Assembly: GCA_030587605.1 (NCBI GenBank)
Contig: JAUQYT010000006.1
Location: 1 to 5,509 of the forward strand
DNA length: 5,509 nucleotides
DNA from: Candidatus Njordarchaeum guaymasense
GTDB taxonomy: Archaea > Asgardarchaeota > Njordarchaeia > Njordarchaeales > Njordarchaeaceae
Direction of reading: 5' to 3'
In this document: one piece after another, positions 1-4,169 of the stretch
Numbering within the stretch: position 1 is the stretch's first letter
How the letters are laid out: every line of letters starts with the position of its first letter
The notes under the pieces: generated by a model
Database searches by the model: none
Told to the model about the DNA's origin: nothing
Seen by the model: only the letters and a program-made list of their open reading frames with translations
Translations under genes and position numbers: made by a program

Positions 1-152
1 ATTCCTTCTTGAGGCTGTAACGATAAGAGATACTCTTTCTTCCTCATTGAGGCTTCAACTGTACTACATCTTAGTAGCATGCCTTTTCTTGACAAACCGC
101 TTGGCTTATACCGACCTATTCTTATATAATATTAAATAAGGTTGTATAGGAA
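1..152. other. Left edge: spacer with possible divergent promoter
   Basis: No convincing gene lies here. On the minus strand an ATG at 47-45 opens a frame (MRKKEYLLSLQ...) that runs off the left edge. It could be the start of a divergently transcribed gene, but only 15 codons are visible. The AT-rich block at 121-138 is nearly symmetrical and could act as a TATA element in both directions. Confidence 0.25.
121..138 (+). promoter_or_regulatory. TATA box of the CcdA-like/RHH operon
   Basis: The AT-rich stretch cttatataatattaaata contains a good archaeal TATA element (ttatataat at 122-130). Its centre is about 25 bp upstream of position 150, and the first ATG is at 153. There is no Shine-Dalgarno before that ATG. 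A leaderless transcript starting at or next to the ATG is therefore the simplest reading. Confidence 0.6.
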
Positions 153-311
153 ATGAGTAAGAAAGTCATCTCAACAATATATCTGGACGAGGAAGTTCTC
201 AAGAGAGCCAAAGAAGTGGGATTGAACATTTCAAAAATCTGTGAGAATGCTTTGAAAGAAGCAATTTACCTTCTTGAATCCGAGAATGTCCCGAGGAGAG
301 ATAGAAAATGA
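153..311 (+). CDS. Small CcdA-like antitoxin-type protein (52 aa)
   Basis: The product is a 52-residue acidic/basic helical protein beginning MSKKVISTIYLDEEVL. A short N-terminal strand (residues 5-10, VISTIY) is followed by a helix (LDEEVLKRAKEVG), the turn LNIS, and a second helix (KICENALKEAIYLLE). This strand-helix-helix layout and the LNIS-KICENAL segment are typical of archaeal proteins annotated as CcdA-like antitoxins (ribbon-helix-helix DNA binders). The stop TGA overlaps the ATG of the next ORF in an ATGA junction, so the two are translationally coupled. No toxin follows. The position beside an integrase-like ORF at a tRNA suggests a regulatory gene of an integrated element rather than a working toxin-antitoxin pair. 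The family call rests on pattern recognition only. Confidence 0.75.
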   Translation: MSKKVISTIYLDEEVLKRAKEVGLNISKICENALKEAIYLLESENVPRRDRK

Positions 312-628
312 CTAAGAAGGGCTACACTCATGTAATTTTGTCTGAGGATCTTCATGCTCATCTCAAGACGCTTGCTGAAGCTCAGGGTCTGAGCATATCC
401 AGTCTTATCAAGGATCTTCTCGGTATTAATACTGGTATTAATACCACACTTCATAATGGAGGATTCACATCTTCACAAAGAGACATAAAACAGGTTTCTT
501 TTCCAGAAATCAGCAATGTTTCTTGGCGGGCCCGCTGGGATTCGAACCCAGGGTCTCCGGCTCCGCAGGCCAGCGTCCTAATCCTGGCTAGACCACGGGC
601 CCTCTTGGAGGGACCACGACCCCAATAA
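308..628 (+). CDS. RHH protein running into tRNA antisense; probable int(N) of a split SSV-type integrase
   Basis: The ATG overlaps the previous stop and has a Shine-Dalgarno (gaggag, 293-298) 9 nt upstream. Residues 6-38 (YTHVILSEDLHAHLK... to IKDLL) have ribbon-helix-helix character. A short repeat, INTGINT, follows at 40-46, then a linker to about residue 72. From about residue 73 the frame simply reads the complement of the tRNA-Arg gene (RARWDSNPG, then LARPRALLEG), ending after the tRNA. In SSV-type archaeal integrases the attP core lies inside the integrase gene, so integration leaves an N-terminal fragment reading into the 3' end of the target tRNA. Both the orientation and the tRNA overlap fit that model. 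The catalytic part, int(C), would lie at the other end of the element, off the left edge. The alternative is a stand-alone RHH regulator whose stop codon was lost. Confidence 0.6.
   Translation: MTKKGYTHVILSEDLHAHLKTLAEAQGLSISSLIKDLLGINTGINTTLHNGGFTSSQRDIKQVSFPEISNVSWRARWDSNPGSPAPQASVLILARPRALLEGPRPQ
422..445. repeat. Two tandem copies of palindrome GTATTAATAC
   Basis: The sequence ggtattaatac (422-432), one t, then ggtattaatacc (434-445) contains two perfect 10-bp palindromes spaced 12 bp centre to centre, slightly more than one helical turn. The same bases encode the INTGINT motif. The spacing suits cooperative binding by a ribbon-helix-helix dimer pair or by recombinase arm-binding domains, about 80 bp from the tRNA attachment region. 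That function is inferred. Confidence 0.6.
524..602 (-). tRNA. tRNA-Arg (anticodon GCG), CCA encoded
   Basis: Read on the minus strand, all cloverleaf elements are present. The acceptor stem GGGCCCG pairs with CGGGCCC. The D-stem GTCT pairs with GGAC around AGCCAGGATTA. The anticodon stem CTGGC pairs with GCCGG (one T-G pair) around the loop CTGCGGA, giving anticodon GCG, which decodes CGC (Arg). The variable loop is AGACC. The T-stem CTGGG pairs with CCCAG around TTCGAAT, followed by discriminator G and an encoded CCA at 526-524. No intron is present and the gene looks intact. Its 3' end faces the RHH/int(N)-like ORF and its 5' end abuts the integrase remnant, so debris of two integrases brackets it. 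Confidence 0.95.
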
Positions 629-907
629 AGGCATCTTCGGCTTCTTAAAGATTTTAATGTTGCCGAATTCGCATTCGTAGCTGTAGCCGGCTTCAATCAG
701 GCTTTTTGCTTCTTCAGGTGTCTTTGCGAATCCGCAGACATACTCCTGTGGTTGGCGTGGGAAGAACGTTTGCCAGATGTGAATGTAGCGCATGGTTGTC
801 TTGACGTTTCTCTAACCGAGGAACTTCATCACTTGGTAGATGTTTCCGTTGGTCAAGTGGCAGAGCATCGTTGCCTTCCAGTGGCGGAAGGTGCGCGCGT
901 ATTTCAT
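578..907 (-). pseudogene. C-terminal remnant of an archaeal tyrosine recombinase (integrase)
   Basis: Translating the minus strand gives MKYARTFRHWKATMLC..., then VMKFLG, an in-frame TAG at 814-812, then RNVKTTMRYIHIWQ... and the tail YVCGFAKTPEEAKSLIEAGY...IKIFKKPK. This is the C-terminal half of an archaeal phage-type integrase. FRHWKAT carries the second catalytic Arg, FLG-x-RN is the usual LGH box, and the Tyr of TMRYIHI (codon 787-785) is the nucleophile. The EAKSLIEAGY tail is typical of these archaeal enzymes. Defects are the TAG at the LGH His, Arg in place of His in the HxxR box (RTFR), and loss of the N-terminal half. A second-frame segment (SPRLLKLTF, 945-919) resembles the conserved lead-in to FRHW, so the remnant may reach 960 with a 23-nt insertion and frameshift. 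After KKPK (about 635) the frame reads into the tRNA and stops in its D-loop. Confidence 0.82.
621..631 (-). promoter_or_regulatory. TATA-like element of tRNA-Arg
   Basis: On the minus strand the sequence CCTTTATTGGG is centred about 25 bp upstream of the tRNA 5' end at 602. That is the standard archaeal spacing. It lies immediately after the likely natural end of the integrase remnant (about 635). Confidence 0.45.
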
Positions 908-1370
908 GACGACTCAGAGAACGTCAATTTCAGTAATCGTGGGGACTGCTCCTCATAGAAATGTGCTTCAAAAAGATTTCAGAGAGGAACGTTTCAACTT
1001 CGAGATCATCATTCCAGTCAGAGGGACCTTTGAGATTCAAAAGCTCAAGAGGTGGATTCCATTTGATGATCCTTTGAAACAGAGAGAACGACTGGATCCT
1101 TTTGGGAAAGGACCGTTCTTATCCCTGACTCCAGATGAGCAAGCATGGTATTATGAATGGAGATTTCAAAGGGATAAAAAGGCTAAATCCCGTCTTAAGA
1201 TCTTCCAGAAGGAAGGTGAGAAACAATGGCAGCCTCCTCTTTTCAGAGAGTTTGAAACATATACAAGAGACGTGTGTAAGCTTAGAGGACCAAACGACAG
1301 CTGGTTTAAACTCTGGTCGTATTTTGCCAAGACACCCGAAGAACCCATCGAACCCCTCATAGACGAGTAG
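906..1370 (+). CDS. Hypothetical protein, uncertain start (about 154 aa)
   Basis: An open frame ends at TAG 1368-1370. The nearest ATG without deep overlap of the integrase remnant is at 906 (MTTQRTSISVIV); another ATG in frame is at 840. Neither has a ribosome binding site. The stretch from about 960 on looks genuinely coding, rich in charged and aromatic residues: FNFEIIIPVRGTFEIQK, then EQAWYYEWRFQRDKKAKSRL, then DSWFKLWSYFAKTPEEP. I do not recognise a family, and no signal peptide or membrane segment is visible. The 5' part is antisense to the decayed integrase, so the true gene may be N-terminally truncated or start later at a non-ATG codon. A small hairpin (GAGTA/TACTC, 1365-1378) spans the stop codon. 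Confidence 0.5.
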   Translation: MTTQRTSISVIVGTAPHRNVLQKDFREERFNFEIIIPVRGTFEIQKLKRWIPFDDPLKQRERLDPFGKGPFLSLTPDEQAWYYEWRFQRDKKAKSRLKIFQKEGEKQWQPPLFREFETYTRDVCKLRGPNDSWFKLWSYFAKTPEEPIEPLIDE

Positions 1371-1384
1371 GAATACTCTAACCA

Positions 1385-1420
1385 GTGGAGGGGGTTCGAA
1401 CCCCGCTCGGCCCACTCCAA
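1385..1420 (+). other. Orphan tRNA 3'-end fragment (T-arm plus acceptor strand)
   Basis: The plus strand reads a T-arm-like GGGGG-TTCGAAC-CCCGC (one mismatch in the stem), then TCGGCCC as a plausible 3' acceptor strand and A as discriminator, ending near 1413. No matching 5' GGGCCGA, D-arm or anticodon arm lies upstream, so it is not a complete tRNA. It differs from the tRNA-Arg in this window. Partial tRNA 3' ends of this kind are what integration or excision at a tRNA leaves behind as an att copy. The block is also nearly self-complementary, so a chance inverted repeat cannot be excluded. Confidence 0.45.
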
Positions 1421-1428
1421 TCTGGTGC

Positions 1429-1533
1429 ATGCAAGGCAAAATAGACGCTGTGTCAAATAGCTTGGACGGTTTGCTCATGAAGATACTCATCGCTTCTCTG
1501 AGTAACTTTTCCGAAAATTTGAGCAGAACCTAA
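1429..1533 (+). CDS. Possible small ORF (34 aa), perhaps a gene fragment
   Basis: The frame ATG 1429 to TAA 1533 encodes a protein starting MQGKIDAVSNSLDGLLMK and continuing ILIASLSNFSENL. It is amphipathic and looks coding, but it matches no family I recognise and lacks a clear ribosome binding site. It begins just after the orphan tRNA fragment. Fragments that look like coding sequence continue downstream in other frames, so this may be the first piece of a broken gene. Confidence 0.3.
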   Translation: MQGKIDAVSNSLDGLLMKILIASLSNFSENLSRT

Positions 1534-1850
1534 GTTGTGTGGCATGATGAAAACTCATTGTCGAGGAACCATTGGAAGAACTGGGCATACTCAGGAAAGA
1601 ACAGCAGAAGCGGGAAGACAAAAAGATATGATTGCGGTTCTCATCTACTTCATAAGCGCGGTCACTAAAGACAATGAATAGTCCTAGCATGCCTTTCTGA
1701 AGACTTATTTCAGATCTTGGCGTATGGCTTCTGTGGCGAACCATTGATAGTCGCCCACTGAAACCCGGTTAAGGATCGTAAGTTACTTTACTCCATCCAA
1801 CAGATTCCTGCATAATGAAAGAATAGAATATACATAGGTGATAAGCAATA
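1534..1850. other. Decayed coding scraps, no intact gene
   Basis: No intact ORF can be supported here. Three plus-strand pieces have coding-like composition in different frames. One is a charged stretch ending LRKEQQKREDKKI at TGA 1629-1631. The second is a 17-codon hydrophobic ORF MIAVLIYFISAV... (1628-1681) joined to the first by an ATGA overlap. The third is the fragment CLSEDLFQILAYGFCGEP around 1690-1750. This is the pattern of genes broken by frameshifts. The long minus-strand frame at 1487-1744 has unnatural composition and looks like a shadow. Confidence 0.35.
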
Positions 1851-1859
1851 TTATATGTA
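1851..1859 (+). promoter_or_regulatory. TATA box of the SDH-family protease gene
   Basis: The sequence ttatatgta is centred near 1855, which predicts a transcript start near 1881 and a short leader to ATG 1903. A second AT-rich element (aatatacat, about 1827-1835) lies further upstream and could be an alternative. Confidence 0.5.
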
Positions 1860-1902
1860 TGCATGCATCTTTGAATAGAGAAAACAGCCTATGGTGGTTG
1901 GA

Positions 1903-2919
1903 ATGAGATCTGAACGAATGAACCTCATCGGCCAAATTGAAAAGATGACGGATTCCAGAGTACTCGTGCTTATGCTCGGTGACAGAAGAGGAATGGAAAC
2001 GAGAATCGCTGTTGACATCTTGCCGTTTTGTCAAGAGCACCTTACGAGAATAGGTTCACAAAAGAAAATCAGCCTATACCTCTACAGCACAGGAGGAATA
2101 ACGATGGCAGGTTACGCGCTTGCCAACCTTCTCCGGGAATTTAGCGAGTCTTATGACGTGATCATACCTTTCAAAGCATTAAGCTGCGCTACCTTGATTG
2201 TTTTGGGAGCAGATAATATCATCATGACCAAAATGGGTCAGCTCAGCCCGATAGATCCTTCAGTTGCTTCTCCTCTTGCACCTCTTGTGCCAATACCGGG
2301 TGTCCCAGGACAGCAGCGGGTCGTCCCGGTTAATGTTGAAGATGTCATTAATTACATCGATCTGGCTAGGAAAGCACTAAACGTGTCTGATGAAGAATTG
2401 CTTACTCGTCTCTACGATAGAATATCGCAGAGTGTTCATCCGCTGGTTCTTGGATCAGTTTACAGAAGCCGAGAGCAAATCGGGTTCTTGGCACAGATGC
2501 TGCTTGAGAGACATATGACAGATAGAGAGCGAATCAAAAAGATAATAGATATCATCACAAGAGGGCGTTTCTCCCATGACTATTTAATCGGAAGAAAAGA
2601 GGCTAAGGAAATGTTGGAGCTTCCGATCATTGATGTTCAACCGGAGCTTGATGCTGCCATAGTTGATCTATACAACCAATACGATGATTTGCTGCAGTTG
2701 AGCGTGCCATATCACCCAGAACAGGTTTTGGGGGAGCAGAGCAACGTTGTAGGATCCTTCGACCGAGCTCTTGTTGAATCAAGCGATTTGACCCACGTAT
2801 TTCGAAGCCGCAGGGAGGTTGAGCGTGTTGAACTCACCCCACCAGCAGTTCCAACACCGCAAACGGGTTACTTGGAGCGGGATCTGGGTGAAGGATGGGT
2901 GGCAGACAATACTATATAA
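1903..2919 (+). CDS. SDH-family ClpP-fold serine proteinase (338 aa)
   Basis: The product belongs to the serine dehydrogenase proteinase (SDH_sah) family, ClpP/crotonase-fold serine peptidases that are soluble here since no signal peptide or membrane segment is seen. Numbering from ATG 1903, GDRRG-MET (26-33) is the conserved early motif. LYLYSTGG (58-65) supplies the Gly-rich oxyanion region. IPFKALSCATLIVLGAD (88-104) carries the likely nucleophile Ser94, and MTKMGQLSPIDPS (108-120) follows. SVHPLVLGSVYRS (177-189) and FSHDYLIGRKEAKE are further family signatures. The last 70 or so residues, Pro- and charge-rich, form a variable tail. ATG 1903 is preferred because GGTGGTT lies 5-6 nt upstream and homologues usually begin near here; ATG 1891 would add four residues. 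The natural substrate is unknown. A Doc-type toxin module follows directly, with its own promoter overlapping this stop codon. Confidence 0.92.
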   Translation: MRSERMNLIGQIEKMTDSRVLVLMLGDRRGMETRIAVDILPFCQEHLTRIGSQKKISLYLYSTGGITMAGYALANLLREFSESYDVIIPFKALSCATLIVLGADNIIMTKMGQLSPIDPSVASPLAPLVPIPGVPGQQRVVPVNVEDVINYIDLARKALNVSDEELLTRLYDRISQSVHPLVLGSVYRSREQIGFLAQMLLERHMTDRERIKKIIDIITRGRFSHDYLIGRKEAKEMLELPIIDVQPELDAAIVDLYNQYDDLLQLSVPYHPEQVLGEQSNVVGSFDRALVESSDLTHVFRSRREVERVELTPPAVPTPQTGYLERDLGEGWVADNTI

Positions 2920-2920
2920 G
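2911..2920 (+). promoter_or_regulatory. TATA box of the antitoxin-toxin pair
   Basis: The sequence actatataag is a near-consensus archaeal TATA box that overlaps the protease stop codon. It predicts a transcript start near 2940, just ahead of the Shine-Dalgarno at 2946, giving a leader of about 20 nt. The downstream pair can therefore be transcribed independently of the protease gene. Confidence 0.6.
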
Positions 2921-2945
2921 CAACCCCTACATAATAAAAATACAA

Positions 2946-2952
2946 GGAGGTG
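2946..2952 (+). promoter_or_regulatory. Strong Shine-Dalgarno that sets a TTG start
   Basis: GGAGGTG matches the archaeal anti-Shine-Dalgarno almost perfectly and lies 8 nt before TTG 2961. It decides the start of the following gene: an in-frame ATG at 2895 has no ribosome binding site and lies inside the protease gene. Confidence 0.75.
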
Positions 2953-2960
2953 GAGCGTCT

Positions 2961-3218
2961 TTGAAGAATCTGGAGATTGAGGAACATCCCGGACAGACGA
3001 CGGCAGGGCTTACCTCTGCGAGCCAGATTGTTAATACGACCGATGCTGTAAGTTTTGACCCCGCAAATACGTCTTCAGATGTTCCCGAGCCAGTCCTCTT
3101 AGTTCCAAAGCTCGCACAACCTTCAGAATTTGTTTCTTCTAACGTGACTTTTCGGGAAGCCTTAAGACGATCCATGCGACGCAAAGCCAAGATACTTGAA
3201 GCCTTGGCGAAGTATTAG
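2961..3218 (+). CDS. Candidate antitoxin of a Doc toxin (85 aa, TTG start)
   Basis: The 85-residue product begins MKNLEIEEHPGQTTAG when TTG is read as Met. The first 55 or so residues are polar, rich in Ser/Thr/Asp, and probably disordered. The C-terminal segment TFREALRRSMRRKAKIL followed by EALAKY (about residues 63-85) is a strongly basic amphipathic helix. I recognise no Phd, AbrB or RHH fold. The call rests on context: a small gene directly upstream of a Doc toxin, 4 nt away, with its own promoter and a strong ribosome binding site. In Phd-Doc pairs the antitoxin also comes first and an extended C-terminal segment blocks the toxin; here the C-terminal helix would be the candidate blocker. 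It could instead be an unrelated small regulator. Confidence 0.65.
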   Translation: MKNLEIEEHPGQTTAGLTSASQIVNTTDAVSFDPANTSSDVPEPVLLVPKLAQPSEFVSSNVTFREALRRSMRRKAKILEALAKY

Positions 3219-3222
3219 CAAA

Positions 3223-3630
3223 TTGCTGGTTCGCTATTTAACCCGCGACGAAATAGAGGCTCTGAACAGGTACTTGGCTATAAGGCATGGTTTCAAGCAT
3301 GATGTTTTTCAGGATGGCAACTTAGCTCTTTGTGTTGAGTCTCCTCAACGAACTCTATTCGGAACCGAGCTGTATGCAGGAAAGCTTGAAAAAGCTGCTG
3401 CATTGATGAAAGAGATTAGCAAACTACATCCTTTTGCAGCCGGAAACAAGAGAACGGCCTTCTTGGCAACTACTGTATTCTTGGAGATAAACGGCTACGC
3501 TTTATCCTGTGATACTCAAGAAGCAATCGACATATCTCTTAGAACTGCCCAATGCGTCTCTGACATCCAAGAAATCACTCAATGGTTGGAGAAACATACT
3601 CGTAGAAGCCAGTGGCAATCCACTGAATAA
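3223..3630 (+). CDS. doc: Doc/Fic-family (death-on-curing) toxin, altered Fic motif (135 aa)
   Basis: The N-terminus VRYLTRDEIEALNRYL and the segment GNLALCVESPQRTLFGTELY are typical of Doc toxins. The Fic signature follows: HPFAAGNKRTA at residues 69-79 (numbered from TTG 3223), with catalytic His69. Lys76 in GNKR is the Doc-type change from the GNGR of AMP-transferring Fic proteins. Phage P1 Doc phosphorylates translation factor EF-Tu, so a nucleotide-dependent modification of a translation factor is the family expectation. The fifth motif position, normally Asp or Glu for metal binding, is Ala73 here, which may weaken activity. Length is normal for Doc (about 125-140 aa). TTG 3223 sits 4 nt after the upstream stop and matches family N-termini; TTG 3196 is an alternative that would overlap the upstream gene by 23 nt. 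Neither has a good Shine-Dalgarno, so coupling to the upstream gene is likely. Confidence 0.9.
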   Translation: MLVRYLTRDEIEALNRYLAIRHGFKHDVFQDGNLALCVESPQRTLFGTELYAGKLEKAAALMKEISKLHPFAAGNKRTAFLATTVFLEINGYALSCDTQEAIDISLRTAQCVSDIQEITQWLEKHTRRSQWQSTE

Positions 3631-3881
3631 CTGCATGAATGCACCTTTTGGGTATGCGGTCTCCCCCGGAGATTTCTCGGCGGAGGAAACTCCCTTTTCC
3701 ATAGGTCTATCTAGGAATAATAAATAGACTGTATTTTGTGTTTCCGCTTGCCCATTGTCTTCTGAATGTCTCAAAATAGTGTTTTGAGACATCAGATTTA
3801 AATGTTAGAGATTTGCTGAAGGATTCATCTCTCAGGGAATATGAAGTCGCGATTAAACTTTGGGCTTGGGTTCTCGCATTG
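3631..3881. other. Post-toxin spacer with small doubtful ORFs
   Basis: A 30-codon ORF (3635-3727, MNAPFGYAVSPGDFSAEE...) begins 4 nt after the toxin stop, without a Shine-Dalgarno. An imperfect GC-rich hairpin (CTCC..CCGgAGA pairing TCTCGG.CGGAG, 3661-3685) followed by tcccttttcc could help end the toxin transcript. A plus-strand frame between stops at 3777 and 3906 reads FETSDLNVRDLLKDSSLREY and then EVAIKLWAWVLALLAPINL. It looks coding but has no ATG and is probably a gene fragment; it converges on the small minus-strand gene and overlaps its end. Confidence 0.35.
3766..3792. repeat. 11-bp perfect inverted repeat next to a TATA-like site
   Basis: ATGTCTCAAAA (3766-3776), spacer tagtg, then TTTTGAGACAT (3782-3792) is an uninterrupted 11-bp dyad. 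A TATA-like atttaaatg follows at about 3795-3803. It could be a repressor operator, or an RNA hairpin if transcribed. No intact plus-strand gene follows to be controlled. Confidence 0.5.
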
Positions 3882-4091
3882 CTAGCGCCCATCAACCTTA
3901 CTGGTTAGAGTCTTCTTGAGGTTGCTCTTCTCTTTCCAGACCATCTTTTTGTATTTTTCATAGGGTATATTCAGGGCTCGACATACTTCTTGCGGGTTTG
4001 ATTGAGGAAATTTTCACAGGAAAGCACGTAGACGCTTAGTGACTCCTTCAAACCTTACAGAATCCTTACTGGTAAGGTTTTCATGGGTCAT
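3882..4091 (-). pseudogene. Small helical protein gene (69 sense codons) with one in-frame TGA
   Basis: The minus strand from ATG 4091 reads MTHENLTSKDSVRFEGVTKR then LRAFL, hits TGA at 4016-4014, and continues in the same frame with KFPQSNPQEVCRALNIPYEK then YKKMVWKEKSNLKKTL and TSKVDGR to TAG 3882-3884. Both halves have the same helical, lysine-rich, coding-like character, and the segment PQEVCRALNIPYEKYKK resembles a helix-turn-helix. No second frame competes, so a single nonsense change in a once continuous 70-codon gene is the simplest reading. A weak ribosome binding site (AAGGT) lies about 7 nt before the ATG. I do not recognise the family; small DNA-binding proteins of mobile elements are a reasonable guess. 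Confidence 0.6.
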
Positions 4092-4169
4092 TAAATAGAC
4101 CTTCAAGAAAGAGCAGTACTTCGAAAATTTGGGCAAGGTCCTGAGAACCTACTTGCAGAGCAAACCTCC
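4092..4169. other. Short spacer between divergent small ORFs
   Basis: No gene can be supported. A plus-strand frame reads TFKKEQYFENLGKVLRTYLQ and ends at TGA 4171-4173, which overlaps the ATG at 4170 in an ATGA junction. It has no start codon of its own after the upstream stop at about 4094 and is most likely a fragment. Confidence 0.25.

Noticed and set aside
451..696. Minus-strand 81-codon ORF across the tRNA
   Set aside because: It reads the tRNA in its own sense and flanking sequence with no natural protein composition; it is a shadow.
1119..1490. Overlapping minus-strand ORFs containing AERGSNP or GRAGFEP
   Set aside because: The familiar-looking peptides are only translations of the tRNA T-arm fragment; the rest is antisense to the more convincing plus-strand frame. 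No integrase core domain appears there, so an intact minus-strand integrase spanning 1490-635 was also rejected.
73..1701. Shared string TAGCATGCCTTT near 76-87 and 1686-1697, considered as flanking direct repeats of an element
   Set aside because: Similarity ends after about 12 bases, the sites are not at tRNA ends, and no element structure links them.
3502..3792. Minus-strand 96-codon ORF opposite the Doc 3' end
   Set aside because: It is antisense to the clear Doc gene and has no family features or ribosome binding site.
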